This document shows positions 1 to 14,929 of a stretch of DNA of 64,000 nucleotides, one piece after another. Positions within the stretch are counted from its first letter, which is position 1. Each line of letters begins with the position of its first letter. Under the pieces are notes generated by a model. That model searched no databases and was not told the origin of the DNA. It was given only the letters and a program-made list of their open reading frames with translations. The stretch is from Patagioenas fasciata. Its lineage: Eukaryota; Chordata; Aves; Columbiformes; Columbidae. The DNA lies in NCBI RefSeq assembly GCF_037038585.1, contig NC_092520.1, forward strand, positions 146,443,104 through 146,507,103. The letters run 5' to 3'. The translations under genes and the position numbers were made by a program.

Positions 1-720
1 CAATTTATCACTCTGCACCTTCAAGAAGTCCATTTCTTTCAGCCTCTCCTTCTGTGTAAGAGCTACATTCTCATAACCATCTTGAAATGGTTAAAACATG
101 TTCAACTTCTGCCGGTATATAAACACCTTTCTTGTACTGAGGTACCAGACAAAGGTGTTTAGATGCAGTCTCAGAAGAGCTAAACAGGGTGGGAGAATTA
201 CTTTCCTTGACCGGTTGGCTATTCTTTTACTGATACATCCTGCCCTGCTGCTGGCCTTCTTTTCAGCAGGGGTGCACTGCTGAGTTGTGTTCGAACCACT
301 GTCCAGGGGGACCACCAGATCCTTTTCAGCAAAATTTCTTTCTACCACTTGGACCACAGGCTGTGCCATTGCCTTCCATCGAAGTGTAGGATTTTGCTTT
401 TTTATTTGCAGAAGTTAATGAGTGTGAATTGATTCATTATGCCACTCTGATGAGGTCTTCCTAAATAGCAACCCCACTCCTGAGGGTGTGAATCACTTCA
501 GCCAATTTGTTATAATCTGCAAACTTGTGAAGAGTCCCAACATCCAGGCTGTTAATGAATATACTAAACTGTATTTGCCTGAGTATCAGCCTTTGAAGGA
601 CTTCGTACTGCTGATCCCAACCTATTTTTCACCCATCTTATACTGTGCTTACTCAGTCCCTATCTGCCCAGCTTGGCTATAAAGATACTGTGGGATATTT
701 ACAGATTCTGTGATCATTTG
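1..720 (-). mobile_element. Old CR1 LINE fragment, reverse transcriptase region
   Basis: Read on the minus strand, 91-369 translates to a decayed CR1 reverse-transcriptase C-terminal part: KDL, a Q-Q-C motif, SKRIANRSRKVILPPCLALL, where CR1 has a R-S-I-A-S-R-S-R-E-V-I-L-P-like block. On the plus strand, about 470-700 reads like the complement of the upstream CR1 region (text such as atctgcaaacttgtgaagag, and gcccagcttggctataaaga). Stops and indels break all frames, so it is dead. The left border is cut by the window edge; the right border near 720 is approximate. Confidence 0.7.
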
Positions 721-3700
721 CTTTGGTAGTGAGATTCAGCTCAAGAGAAGTAGGGATGTTGTGCTCTGAAATGTGCCATATATATCTGAAAGAGAGATGT
801 GCTGATAATGTGGTTGACAATGAAAAGGTCTTGCATCTAAAACAAAGCAGTTGCAACACAGACCAGCAAGGAAGAAAAAAAAAAAAGACTCTGTAATAAT
901 ATAGAATGTGAGGTGGTTAGGAAACATGATATGCATTTTTACAGTTTGGTAACATATAGGAAACTTCAAAACAGGCAGAAATACATTTGCCACTTGACAG
1001 AAGTATTGTACTAGCAAATGAAATTAGGAAGATCCTACTTTTAGAAAGTGGCCTATCACAATATTGCTGTGGTTTTCAAAATGTGGCTAACAACATGACT
1101 GAAAATTACTCAAAAGTTCTTCAGCAGATCAGCATTGTCTTTTCATTATTAAATCAGCAATAGATTGTAGACAGTTACCCCATTTTCGTTGGTAAGGCTA
1201 GTACTTCATACTGACAGATGGCAATGCACACAGTAAGTTTTATGTGGTGAGGAATAAAATATTTTATAGAGAATGTAAAGAGCTCTTCTAGAATGGAGAG
1301 GTACTCCTTAATTGGGTTGTATATCATCAGGATTTTAATAAATTTTATTAAGGGCTTGATTGTGCTTTTCCTTTTTCCAGAGACCTTACTGAAATCAAAA
1401 AGAGAGCTACAAATGGAAAGCTTGCAGTACAAGGTCTTGGCATGAGAGAGCATTAGGGAAAGCTTTATCCTACAAAGCAGACACATATCGTCTCATTTAT
1501 CATAGTATTAAAATCAGAATTTATCAAGAGTTTATCGGGTAGTAAACCCATCATTATCCATATACTAGAAGTTGCTGGCTTTGTTCAGTGAGAATTATAC
1601 TCTAGCTGAAGTCCATCAAAGTAAGGGAGTATTGTTTCATTTCATCTGACTTTGAGTCAGGTTGTTAGAGATTGTACAGCTGCTGTAACTGTTACAGATT
1701 TTCATCAAAAATAGCTTATGAACAAAGAGCATTACAATTTGAACATTTTTAAAATGCTTTTGCGTGTGCATGATTTTAGCACCAGAACTAATTTTGCTAA
1801 CTGGGAAGTAGTCACAGCAGTAAAATTAACCATAAACAAAAGCAATTAAAGCTGTGTGTCTTAAGGATTGTGTCAAGATTTGAGAGCTTCATGAAATTTA
1901 CTAAGGCAGTTTCTTTTTGAAGAGGAAAATGGCAAAATCAATATGTATTTGATTTCAAATGTATTGATTTCATATTTTCCTTTGAAAGTTATTTAAGTAA
2001 GCTTTTTCCTCAAGGGTCTTCCTTTACAAGGCTGTTTCTGAAAATATGGATTTTTTCAGAAGAAGTACGAGGGAAGAAGTAGTTCTTCCTATTAGTATTT
2101 ATGCATATTTTGCAATATTTTATGTGAAAAGTATGTTGACAGTGAATTATTTTGGAGTTAAGGTGCATATTTACCTTTTTCTATGTGAACATTAATGAAC
2201 AAGTTTGTAAGGATCGTATTCCATTTAGATCATGCAAGTAAACACTAAAAAGAAGCCAAGTAATGCTTAAGGTCATAATGAGTCTTGTTTTCCATTTCTG
2301 TACTGGAATTTCTTTTAGGTGATTCTACTGTTGGAAAAGTTAGGCAGTGTTAATGCAAGGTAATGGTTATAGCATTGACATTCTCTCAGTGAATGACTAC
2401 ACAGTTGGGGCTGCTGCATCTTATGAATCTTCTCAGACGGGCCAGTCTTAAGAAGAAATGTTTCTGTATTTTTCCCATGTGCCATGCTGGCTTCCAGTTT
2501 ACCTGTTATAGGTATACGGTGGGATGTAAACTGTGCTGTTCTTCCCCTTGTTACTTGAGTCAGAGAAGAAACACTGATTTTCTCCTAGTGGCACGAAAGT
2601 ATTTTTTGAGCTACTGAAGTCTGTTCATCTTGGTGAGCCTGAAGCTGTACATAAGCTTGTAGTCTCTGGTAGTGATCTGCAATAAGGTTTATGGAGTTAC
2701 TCCATGAATCTGCTGCTAAGATTTGGATAGCACACATCTCCTTAGTAAGATTTTCTTTAGAAAGAGGTAATTATTTTCTCTGTGTTATTCTGCAGCCAGT
2801 ACTGACTGATAAAAAGAAACAAAATCCTTTTTCTTTATGGATATGTAGAGGAATCCTGTATAACATGATAAGCAGTCACTCTGTTTATGGGAAGGTGTGA
2901 AGACCTCTCTAAATTTTAATGAATGACTGTTGCTGGAGGTGTGGACTGGAAGAGAAGGGTAAACCTGTGGAAAATTTGAGGCACTGGTGTCTGAAAGGAA
3001 GGCCAGCTGGATAAGATGATACTGATAAGACAGTGATCTGTAGGAGATGGTGCAATGCAGTACTGTTTAAATCCATGCAGATACATAGGTGTTCCCATGT
3101 TCTCCATGAGCAGTGAACACAGGGATTTCACTGAGCGATGTTATTGAGGAACCAGCTTAAGCCTTGACTAGTAAATTTGTATCTGTTAATGTGTTTTTGT
3201 CCATCTGGAGAGATGTCTGAAAATAACTTTTTGAATTTGTTTATGATTTAAAGTATAGGGACGTGGGGAGACTACAGCCATGGGAATCATAAAACTTAGA
3301 ATGAAAAGTGGAGATGTATGTAATAATCATAGCAGAGGCAAGAACAAGATGAATTTGGCTTATAGTTAGGGGTGATGATAGGAAGATTGAAAGACAAGTT
3401 ATGAATGAGCCAAAAATGACAAATCTGTAGTCAGGTGCAAATTCAAGATGTCGTTTTCAGAAACAACAATGTGCTTTCATACAACTCTAATTTACTTATG
3501 TTATTGTGAATTTAACAGCAGAGAAATGATGAAAATATGAATTCCACTCATGACTTAATCTGCCCTTTACTTTCCATAAGTTTCTATATGAAGGAAGAGA
3601 AACACTTCCTTTTAATCTCCCTGAGGTCTATAGTATATTTCAATGTGGGCTGAGCTTCAGGTGACAAGTATTCAAAACTTTTTTGAAGAACATCATGCTC

Positions 3701-6700
3701 ACTAGCTTGTGTAAGCTTCTTTATTTTAGAAGGAATGTGCAGTGAAATACAAATATGAGAGACAGAGCTCAGATCTAGGAAACATATGATCTGTCTATTG
3801 CAATGAGAATCATATCAAATTCTCTAGTGTCAAATTGTAACTATAGAAATAATTTGCTCTTTCACGCAAATTGCAATTTACTATAGAAATGGCTACAATT
3901 AAGCTTACAGCTGTATTTTCATTAACAGGTAAGGGGAAGATTAAAATGACAGTTATTTGTACAACCTTGATTGTTTTCTGAGTAGGAATAGTGTCTATTC
4001 ACATTGCCTTCTGCAAACAGCACGAACAGAATTCCCACATTTCTGTAAACCTGCTGCTGGCCTGCTATTTCACCTTTTCTTGTTGTTGGAAATACATATC
4101 AGACAACTGGCTGATCACGATGCAAGGAAAGTCACTTACTATGCTATGGTATGAAGGTCATTACTGGAGAAACTGATTATAAAAACATTCCCTCAACATC
4201 AAAATGCTTTTTCACTCTGCATGAAAAGCCTGATTTAAAAAGAGCCTTGCTATCATATCTAAACAGTATTGGGATAGCTTTAGAAATATATGCTTGTGCA
4301 TACGTTCTCATGTGTCAGCATGTTTGTGCATGTGTGTATGTCTGTGGAAGGAGGTTATGCGCTTTTAAGATGGTTCTCGCCTAAGGAGAAGATTTAGCAG
4401 AAGATCTTATTTTTTTAAATACTCATTTGTTTCCTGGAGGTCAAGACCATATCTGCTGTTGTAGCAGGCCTAAATGCACCAGTCTGCATCTAGATGCTGT
4501 CTCCAGATCCCCTGGCAAATGGAGTTTGTATTTTACACATATTCAGACACATACTTATGTTTCTGCTTAAGCATTTTGCACATGCCATTAGACTTATTCT
4601 GCTTGTCAAAACGATGATCATTTCACCGCAGAGTTTGCCACTGAATATAAACTCCAGTAGTAATGAAAGATAGAATTATGTGAGGAATATACTAGCTTTC
4701 CCAAAATTGGAAGTTCCTATCATCATAGATAATATATGTGCATGCAAATTGTAATTATCCCATTAATTGTAATTGCTCCAGCCTGCTTCTGACTGATATA
4801 AGCCACCATTTCTGAACAAGACCTTGATCTCTGTTAAACTAGTATAAATCTGGAGTAATTCACAAAAGCTTAATTGAAAGTCCTTCTAACTTACATATGT
4901 GGAACTGAAATCAAGATCTGACCCACTGCATATGTTGCTGTATAAAAAAAAGAAAGGAAATCAAACAAAACAAAATTATCAGTGAAAAATGAAGATTTCT
5001 TTCACATATGAACTTTACACCTCTTTTTTTTTTTTTTTTTTTGTTCTTTCACTTTCTTCAGTTTTCATGTTCTGTGGGAAGAGTTTCCTTTACAAAACGT
5101 CAAAACCAAATATAAAACCCCATGATTCTGAATTTCCAAATTTGTTAACACTTGTGAGAATGAAGACTGTACATTTTGTTCTCTTGTTAACAGAATATTT
5201 TAATAACTTGAATAAAATTAATTTTAATTTCTTAGTTACACTTATATTTACCATATTAGCTCTTTCACTGATATAAATCCAGTCAAGTTAGGAAGTTATG
5301 CAGTTACCAGTCCGAAGTTCCACAAAAGTTGTTCCTGATTCATATGGTGCATTTGAATGATACATTTTATATTTGAGGCCAATTAGCAGGCATTTGCCAA
5401 ATACAGATATGTTAGAAATTCTTTACTAAATAGGGGCAAGGTTGTAATACATAATCCCGGAAAGTTAGAAAATTATGTCACTTTGATAAATGTTTCTTAA
5501 TGCATTGAATAAAGGAAGAATGAGTGTTGTATGAGACTGAAATACTTATAGCCAGACTTTCTTGTATTACTTAGGCAGAGGAATATCAGATTACTAACAA
5601 TTTCCTATGTAAGTTTTCTGAAGCATATTGTCTCAGAGAGATAGCTCCACCGTGCAGAAGAGATTCCTCCAATGTAAGATTATTCCATCAATTTTGAATC
5701 ATATGAGCAGTTCTGACAGGGCTCAGCTCAAAAACCTGTACTAATTTCTTTTTTAGTGTATTTTTATAGCTAACTTCTGTACTTCACTTTGTGCATTGGG
5801 TATGCTTTTCTGATGTTCCTATGAAATGAGTAAATATGTTTGGTTACTTGTACCAGAAATAGCACATTTAGCTAATAGACCACGTTTCCCAGTCCATCTG
5901 ATTATATGGTAGCCCCTTGTGTCTTTTTTGTACCAGGACCTGTTTTAAATAAATGTGGATTTTGTTTTGTTCAGTCACATTAATGGAAGTCAATAAGTAT
6001 GTGTATGCTTTGATAGATAGTATCATATGTATACATTTCTGCAGTATAATGATGCACTCTAGAACAATTAACGTCACACAATACAGTAAAATATGATTGA
6101 TGCTAGTGACTTTTTTTGTTTTCACTGACAGTAACTAGATGTATCATGAAATCATGACCTTCATTCTAAGGGAGAATCCACTGTTTTACGAGGAACTTTA
6201 TTTCTGCTGATCTTATGTGTACATAAACTCATATGTTGTTGATTTCTTTATACTGCTAATGGCATTATGTGGCTGCAGCATTAGATCAGATATTTAGATC
6301 TCCATCAGGAACCCAAACCTCCTAAATAAGTTCTGCTTTGATGTGATCCTGCTGTTGCAAAGAGTGATTCTGCTGGAAAGCATTCTCTGTACCACGCCTC
6401 CTCATTTGAGAGGAAAACTATCATTTGCTGCTCTCTGTTATATAAGATGATACATTTGCAAAAGTTTTCATAGTAAGTATCACATCTGAACTGTGAGACT
6501 GGGAGAGATTTCTAGTACCATTAAGCAAATCCTTGCAGTTACTGTTATGCTGAGGGGATTCTACTTCAGGTAACTGCTATTCTGATGTTCTATCCCTGTT
6601 ATCCCAGAGGGTCTTGCACTGCCTCTTTCCAAATGGCACCATTCTTGGGGGAGAATCACTGTTTCTTTTTCTTAGTTTATAACCAGTGAAATGGAATTTT

Positions 6701-9700
6701 AAGGATTCTGTCTGCGTAAGAATATGTATGTGTTCTGAAGGTGATTTTTTTTTTTTTCCAAGCAAGATAAAATAGCTTTAAAACAAAACAAAACAAACCT
6801 CAACCAAACCAAACAAACAAACAAACAAAAACCTCCAGAACAACAACAAAAAATCCACACACACACACACACAAACTCCTATAAAAATAATGACCATCTT
6901 TAATAATAATTATATGTTAATTATATGTTTTCACTTTCAGTACTGCTGTCAAACACTCAGGGAGAAGCACAGGTCAACTTTAACTTCATATTCAGCCACA
7001 TTCAGCTCCAGTTTGGGCACTTAGCAAACCAAACTTAACACTTATGATAAATTGGAATAATTCAAATCTACTCCCAAGCCTCGATGCATTTAAATACTAA
7101 ATTAATATTATTAAATTGTAACTTTTGGCATGCAAATGCCATAAAAATATGCCAAAAGACATTTTCTATTTTTTTTATTGCATTTTAACATAAAAAAAAT
7201 GTAAACCAATCGTAGGTGCTTTACATAGAGTAGTTGGCTCTTGCAGTAACATAGATAACAAGGATTTTGACAGTGGCCTTTGGCAAAATGGAACGACAAG
7301 AGAGAAAACAGATCATGCATGGCCCAGATGTTTTTCATCAGGAAAGTTAAAGAATAATTTGAATTTCTGTTGTGCTATTTGCCTTTATTAAAGTAGAAAG
7401 GGTGAACATATATGGAACAAATTGTTGTGTATTTAGAAGCACGGTGTTGCTCTTTGGCCCACACTTTGGAGAAGTGTCAGAAGTCTTTTCCCACTGTCCA
7501 TAACTCAGAGGAGCATGTAGTATTCTGAGTATTGAACTGGAAGTCCAAGGAGATAGAGTTCCAGCAATCTGGGAGTTAATTTCTGTTTTACCTAAGTGTG
7601 TGAATGTAGGGTGAGATAAAGAATGAAACTTTCCCTGCTCTTCAACTCTGATTTTAGCTGACAGCTGTAATTCCTTCATCTGTATTCCTGAAGCACAGGG
7701 GACCTCGGTGTCAGCGTTCCTGCAGTTTGGCTCATTGAGGACCATCTCATTAGCCCACATTCAGTCATCTGTAAAGAAACCTTTTAGTAGTATCATCTGA
7801 AATATATGCACAAAAATCAAATTGATACATAGAGCCCTGTAACACCACTACGGCAGTGAAAAAGCTCATGAAAATAGTTTTCTGTTCCAGATTTTGGGCT
7901 GGAAAGGGTGTACTCCAGTGACCTGGCTCCTTGCCCAGGACTTCAGCATCTATAATAGTCATAGCCCAGGTTCAAGCCTTGAAGGAAGAGAACAATATAT
8001 CACCTGCAGCATTTATATGACCTATATGCTCTTAAAAGAATTATGGTGAAATGAACTGCTGAGTCAGCAGCAATACTGGACCCAAAACATATTCTAATTT
8101 TCCGTCCGTGAAGGATCAGCATCTTCAAAATCTTCCCATAGATTTTCATGTTTATGAACGATAGAAGTTTTATTATGTACCCCAGAATATCTCATGCTTT
8201 TGGAAAGCCCTATTTCCTGAATTCATGTGAATAGCTGAGAAGTATCATGTTATTTTCTTAAATTGTTACTTTTAGATATCCTGATAAGGGACAAAATGGC
8301 AAAAATAGTGAAGGTTCAAAACCCAGAAGGAAAGTAAAGCAAAGAAGTGATAAAGCAAAAATTTTGTAGTGTTTTGGAAAATTGACTTGAATGTTTCAAA
8401 AATTTGGATTTTCTAATAATCCATTACTGTACTAGTTGCTGGTCTTTCTTGCTGCCCTTATATTAGATTCTTCTAAAGCCATGTTTAAACATCCCAGAGA
8501 ACACTTGCCTGTTGCTGATAAGAGCTGTGAATGAACTGTGATTGTCCGGCATTTGCTTGTTACACTGAAGTTCCTAGATCATGGTCATTCCTTTACAAAG
8601 CCACACCTCTTATCCCTATCAGTATCTTGACTCTTCCCCAGTGTGTGATGCTGCTGTGGAGACTGCTCCTGTGCTCGAGCACTCTCTGTATTTCTCTGCC
8701 TATTGCAACTGTTTCTGCATAGGCGTTAAAGTGCTGAATTCTCTGACTTGTGCCCTAGCACTCAATTTTTACTTAGTTTTATACAGAAGAAGCAGAAGCA
8801 AAGCTAGTACAATTGAGAAGTCTAATGATTAGGCAGATTGATGAGCAACTAGATGATACCGTAAAAAGAGACTTATTATTACAATTAACATTTTGCTGAC
8901 TCTACACCTTTCCTATGTCAAGCATTAGGCAGAGTTCTTTTCTTTATTAATACAAGTGTTATCAAACTATTAAGCATGGACTAAAAATTTGCTTCAGATG
9001 AGGTATGATATCATAGTTCACAGTGCTCTTTCCAAAAGGTCATGAAATATATCAATTACTGTGATGTGTATGAGGTCTGCAGCAGAGGTTCTTCAGAGGG
9101 TTAATCGTTACTTTAGCCTATGAATTCTGCTAACTATGAAAACATAAAAAATAATTAAGGAGATACTTTCAGATGAGTAGTGTTATACTGTGGCTATCCA
9201 TCTATATAATAGCCAAATGGTGAATAGAGACTAGGCAAAGCGTGGATCCTCCTGTACGTGAGGAGTCCAGGAGGAGTCCAAATCCCACAGACAGTAGCAG
9301 AACACGATCTGATATCAAGTATGCAAGAAAATGAAAACACCCGTCAGGTGAAGTGCTGTGTTTTTCTGGTTATCTGCGTTGTGAGGCATGGTGAGGAATA
9401 TGATTGTGCCACACTGACTTTCCCTGCAAGTGAAGGATTTATCCAGGTGTACACTTTTTGAGTTGCATCAGTGATTGTCATTGAACATAACTTTATCTTG
9501 GGTGAGTTACTGAATGTTCAGGACTCTCTGATTTCACTTAAAACTTGCATTAACAGAATGAGAGTGCTGAATTATTAAATAATGCATGTTATACAAAACA
9601 GCTACTGACTCAAAACAGTGTTACAGCTTGGAATTTAAATGTAATGACTGGACTCCTCCATTCAAGAGCATGATAATGAATTTCAGCCACATCGGGGCCC

Positions 9701-12700
9701 TTGCAGTACCATTTTTAACATGACATAGAATTTTGAATCCACAGAACTTGAAGATCAGTTTTATCACTGTATTTTTCCTCTCTCTCTAGTTACACACATT
9801 TAACAAGAGCTTCCTTCTTTATGTAGTTATGATAAGAACCTGATACTTGTCTTTCATTACTATCGCATGAGTTAGTTTTTTTGCTGTTTTTGTCTCAAGC
9901 TTCTCTATAAAAATGTGGACATATATTGTGGTGGTGCAGAATCTACCTTTCTGTTCTGATAAAAATTTTAAAAGACTTTCTGAAAAAATATATGTATTTG
10001 GAGATGCTGAATTTTTGCACCACATGTTGTCACTGTGCAAGTTTTCCTTCTCTTCCTCTTACCCATTCTCTGCTTATCAGTCTCTTCTAGGCACACAGGC
10101 ATCAGAAAACAGTTGACACATCTGAACAGCATTCCATAACATCTCATTTCTTTGCTATCCAAAAATAAACATCAAAATTAATGCAGCTCAGGGCCATACT
10201 ACTTCTAGATTTGAGAGACATAGTCATGGGCAAGACAATCTTTCACAAAGCTACAACCTGCGAAAAGATGTAGTGCTGCAGCAGTGAATTTTGGCCTTGA
10301 GTTCAGGTAGGAACCACCTCAGATGCAGTGGTCCTTACCGTTCCTCATTGCTTTTCAAAGTGGTTATTTTACCATCAGTTGTTGAAGTGTGTGGAATATG
10401 TTGAATGCAATATGTCTGCATACAAGAAAGCACAGACTGCAGATCTGTCAAGCTTTTTTTTTCAGAGTCAAGTGAGATGAAGTAGTTTTTTGTGTCTTCA
10501 GTCCCAGCAACTACATGTTATGCAGAATCTTACCATTACCAATAGAAGTCATTTGACATGACAAGACACAACATGCATGTTAAGCCTAACAGCAGGGTAT
10601 TCACAGAGCACAAAACTCTAGAAATCTCCCTGTGCCATTTTTCTTCTATAGACACCTGTTGGTACTGTGTTGGAAGAATATTGAAAGCAGAGCTGGTAAA
10701 AAAGTTGTAGAGTTGAAATGCCTCTCAATTGGAAAATATTGTTTACTGATCCTATTTTTTCATAAAGCAAGTTTTGATTTTAATGAAATATCTTAGTTCA
10801 ACTTTTATAGAGTGACAACTTTCCAGCTGCTGTTATTAAATGACTTTTTATTTCAAAATGCAATTTATATTAGAGGGTTTTTAAAAATAGAATGAATCAA
10901 ACAAAAATATTTAAAGTTTTTGACGTAAAACATTTGGTTCACAGTAATTAAAAACACTTTTGAAAACACTTTAGCTTTTCATCCTAATTTGGGACATCTC
11001 CTTTCTTTTGTTTTTACTGGAGAAAAAAAAAATCACTTATTACCCTTTTTAGCTTGCTTAATTGCCTATGAAACCTAACTTTTCATTGTCACCTATTCAG
11101 AACAGATTTTTTACTCTCTTTTTAGATTAAGATTGACTCTTTGTTCCATCTTCTTCATTATTCTTATCCTTCTGATCTCACCAGGTTACTGGAAAAGGAA
11201 TCGTTGTGTTACCATATTTAAGATTAATTTTAGCAGATATTTTAGAAACAAACAGAATATTTTACAGGACTCTATGACAAAATACCACCCCAGTCAATGA
11301 AAGAACCCAGTCTAAGATGAATGCTAGAAGAGAACAGGTGGAATACATGGACATATGAAAAGGAGCAGTGAGAAAAAAGTAGGAGTAGAATACCTGTTTG
11401 TTGTAGTGGAACCAGTGATTCTGTGACTCTGCAAATAGAGTAGGAAGACTGGGCAAGAGGGAGAAAAGACAGAGACCTTTGCAAAGAGAGGCAGAAGCTG
11501 ATGTCTCCAAATAAAGTTGCATTTGATAAGGAAGAGTTAGGTGTGTACTGGTGTTCCTATAAGGTGGAGCCACATAGCATATATGGGAAAATAGGACCAG
11601 AAGAAGAATGCTAAGAAAAGAATGACGTGCTCAAAGTCATCGGTAGGTTTTCTGTGAGGCACCACAGCATAGACACCTGCTTCTCAACCCAGAGCAGTAT
11701 TCTGCTGGGGCGCAGGGAAGAGGAAATATCTGTCTTGCTAAAAAATAAGGCAAGAATGGACAAATATGCACTCCAGAATTTCTGTGACAAAGAGGCCTTA
11801 TGGAGTCTGAATTATTTCTAGAATAGCAAAAATCCACAGGGCTGGAAATTATGACAGAGCTGCTTTTGTAACTGCTGGGGAAATGTCTCACATACTCATT
11901 GTCCCCAGAGGACATTCTGGATTCAAAGGCTGGCAATGAATACTGAATAACATCTTTGAATAACTTGTTTGGCATGAAGAACAGCCACCTGGCATCCCTG
12001 CAGGTACTGACAATAGGATAACACAGAAAAAGAAAAAGGTTATATGTGGGTGGTGCACATGTAATTTCTCTGAAGAGCATCTATCTGGCAGGTTCTCTGT
12101 GTTGGGGTACTAGTACAAAACTGGGAGCTGAAATTCCTCACTGGGCCTCTAAAGGCCCCAGAGTGCAATGCTGGAAATTTGAACTTGGACGTTTGAGTTC
12201 ACTGGGCTCACTAGTCTCCTTTGACCCTGGCAGTGTTGTATCTCTTCCAGATCTTTGTAAACCAGAATTCAGTGTTCAGTTGACCCACCACACATAGGCC
12301 ATGACTGGCAGGATTAGCACAGTGTTATTTTTCACCTTCATTAAAATATAGAACAAATATAATAATTCATTTATTGAGCCAACAAGCAAAATGTTTTCTT
12401 TCAGCTGGTTCTCCTGCTGCCTGATGAAACTCATCTGTGGTGATATGAATATTGGACATAAATCTCAGTAGAAGAAAACACATATTTTCTTAATAATGCA
12501 CATTTAGTCAAATTATTTAAAGGGTTCCAGATGCTTAATCTGTTGTTAATTTGCTCATTCTTATTTGGACTTAAATGAAATTACTTTATTTCTGAAGGAA
12601 TTATTCCATCTTATTATTTATAGGAATATATAGTCTTAGTTCTGTTACAATCTTGTAGTTTCAGTTAGCAATTTCTACAAACATGAAAAAAATAGCATTG

Positions 12701-13112
12701 GTGCATTTTAAGCAATAGGTGATGCAATTATAATGTCACCATCTGTTTGCAGCTGGTGAATTTTGCACAGTGCCAGTCCCATGAGCTACATAAACTGGTA
12801 GTAGTAAATTTCACAGAAAAAGGAAAGTAAGAGTGCGTGTAATATGTACCTCCTCAGGAATTCATGGAACTTGAATTAATTGTAGCAGTAAATTCAGATT
12901 TAATTATCAAATGTATCTGTGGCAAGGATGCTGCACTATCTTGCAGACAAGGATGAGCAAACAAACTTAAAAAGTCAGAAAGAATACATTTCCAACCTGA
13001 AACCATAGCCCACTAAACTCACTGACTTGCATATGTATGTGTGTTTAGTTTGTGGGGTCCTATGGGAAGGCTTTGTGCTCATAAATCCTCTAGGTGAGCA
13101 TCATCTCCTTAG
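721..13112 (+). other. Non-coding stretch, presumed upstream intron
   Basis: I see no gene here. The sequence is A/T-rich and lacks any exon I can match to an anoctamin. It contains a T tract (about 5023-5042), a degenerate copy of the GAAGTCAATGG-type repeat (about 4838-4925) and an AAAC/AC simple repeat (6780-6873). Open frames up to 147 codons (7347-7760 and 11637-12080, both minus) have no recognisable domain and are treated as chance frames. Confidence 0.55.
6780..6873. repeat. A-rich AAAC/AAC repeat ending in (CA)9
   Basis: Impure AAAAC, AAAC and AAC units are followed by nine CA dinucleotides (6856-6873). Confidence 0.9.
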
Positions 13113-14128
13113 AATCATAGAATCATTTTGGTTGAAAGAGACCCTTGAGATCATCAAGTCTAACCATAACCTAAATCTAACTCTAAACCATGTCCCTAAG
13201 AACCTCATCTATACATCTTTTAAACACCTTCAGGGATGGTGACTCCACCACTTCCCTGGGTAGTGTGTTCCAGTGCTTTACAACCCTTTCTGTGAAGAAA
13301 TTTTCCCTAATATTCCTGGCAGAACTTGAAGCCATTTTTTCTTGTCATATCACTTGCTGCTTGGGAAAAGAGTCAAACACCCTCAATGCTACAACCTCTT
13401 TTCAGGTAACTGTAGACAGAGATAAGGTCTCCCCTCAGCTTCCTTTTCTCCATGCAAAACAGCCCCAGTTCCCTCAGCTGCTCCTCAGAAGGCTTGTGCT
13501 TCAGATTCCTCAACAACCTTGTCACCCTCCCCTGAACTCTCTCCAGCATCTCAATGTCTTTCTTGTGATGAGGGGCCCTAAACTGAATACAGTATTTGAG
13601 GTGGGGCCTCATGAGTGCTGAATACTGGGGGATGATCACTCCTCTTGTCCTGCTGGTCACGCTATTCCTCATACAAGCCAGGATGCTGGCTCATGTTCAG
13701 CTGGCTCTCGATCAACAACCTCAGGTCTTTTTCCACCAGGCAACTTTCCAAACACTCTTCCCTGAGCCTGTAGTGTTGCTTGGCGTTGCTGTGACCCAAG
13801 TGCAGGACCTAGCACTTGACCTTGCTGAACCTCATACAGACAGCCTCAGTCCATCAATCCAGCTGGTCCAGATGCCTCTATAGAGTATTCCTACCCTCAA
13901 GGAGATCAACAATCCCACCTAACTTGGTGTTGTCTGCAAACTTTCTGAGGGTGTACTCAATCCTTTCATCCAGATCATTGATAAAGATACTAGACGGAAC
14001 TGGTCCCGATATTGATCCCTGTGGAACACCACTCACGACTGGCTGCCAACTGCATTTGACTCCATTCACCACAACTCTTTGGGCCTTCAGTATATCTGTC
14101 TTCCATTCCTGAGGAGTCATGGACTGGT
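13113..14128 (-). mobile_element. 5'-truncated CR1 LINE, C-terminal reverse transcriptase and 3' tail
   Basis: The plus strand starts agaatcatagaatcattttg, the complement of the avian CR1 3' end, so the element runs on the minus strand. Minus-strand frames give reverse transcriptase: [13 protein letters not shown] and [18 protein letters not shown] (13878-14120), then ILKAQR-like and [19 protein letters not shown] with the [19 protein letters not shown] block (13373-13672). The catalytic box reads FADN instead of FADD: the AAC codon at 13929-13931 replaces the second Asp. Frames are shifted between the two blocks. Endonuclease and N-terminal RT are absent, the usual 5' truncation. It cannot code for an active enzyme. 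Confidence 0.93.
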
Positions 14129-14929
14129 GAAAAACTATAGGATGAAGGGAGAATTCATCTCCAGAAGAAGAAGAAGAAGTAGTAGCGGAAGATTACCCAG
14201 CAAACACAACCCTTAAAGCAGGAGTTGATGTCTGAGACATCAGCTATTTCCTTTATTCCCTCAGCGAATGCCAGATAACAAAGTTTTGTGAGCTTCCTGA
14301 TTTGGGTGGACCATAGCTTGTTGGCCTGATATTGAGTGACAGAATGCCTTAGATCATTGATTCAGAACCTTGCCTTGTTGGAAGACATATTTGCTTACCT
14401 GTAAGGTCTACAGGTCACCTCTGCTTGCTTTCTCTGTCAGTATCAAGGACTCAGATTATATGTTTGCTGGGACAGGAAGTCACACTTCCCAGTTGGAGGC
14501 TGAGGGGCAAGCAGACTACTGTTGGGTTTGGTACTTATATTCTAGGTATATTAATAGATTTTTGTGAGGTAATTATCAAATAATGAACACCCTTTTTCAT
14601 TTAATAAAGATCACGTCTTCAGTGGCCAATGTTCCCTCAAAATGGTGCTTAGATTGTTGTACTTACGTGCATGAGTTAGTGTGTGGATACATAATGAGAC
14701 AATAATTTGTGTATGATGATAACTCTCTTCACATCCTGTCAGTAACCACCAGTAGTTCCTTCAATTTTAATTTCTCTTATTGGTAATTTGGGAAAAATAC
14801 ATGAGAGTTATTATCATTTGATATTTTTCTGAAGAACAAGAAAAATAAATAGAAAAAGTTATTAGTAGTTTAAATTAATTTAAGACCATAAAGGTCATAA
14901 GCAACACAAAAAATAAAATGCAGAAATTA

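Noticed and set aside
7347..7962. Two adjacent minus-strand frames (137 and 65 codons)
   Set aside because: No recognisable motif, no splice link between them, and no coding-like pattern.
11637..12080. Longest open frame in the window (147 codons, minus strand)
   Set aside because: Composition is Ser/Cys/Pro-rich without domains, no splice or promoter evidence, and no family I recognise; best explained as chance in intron.
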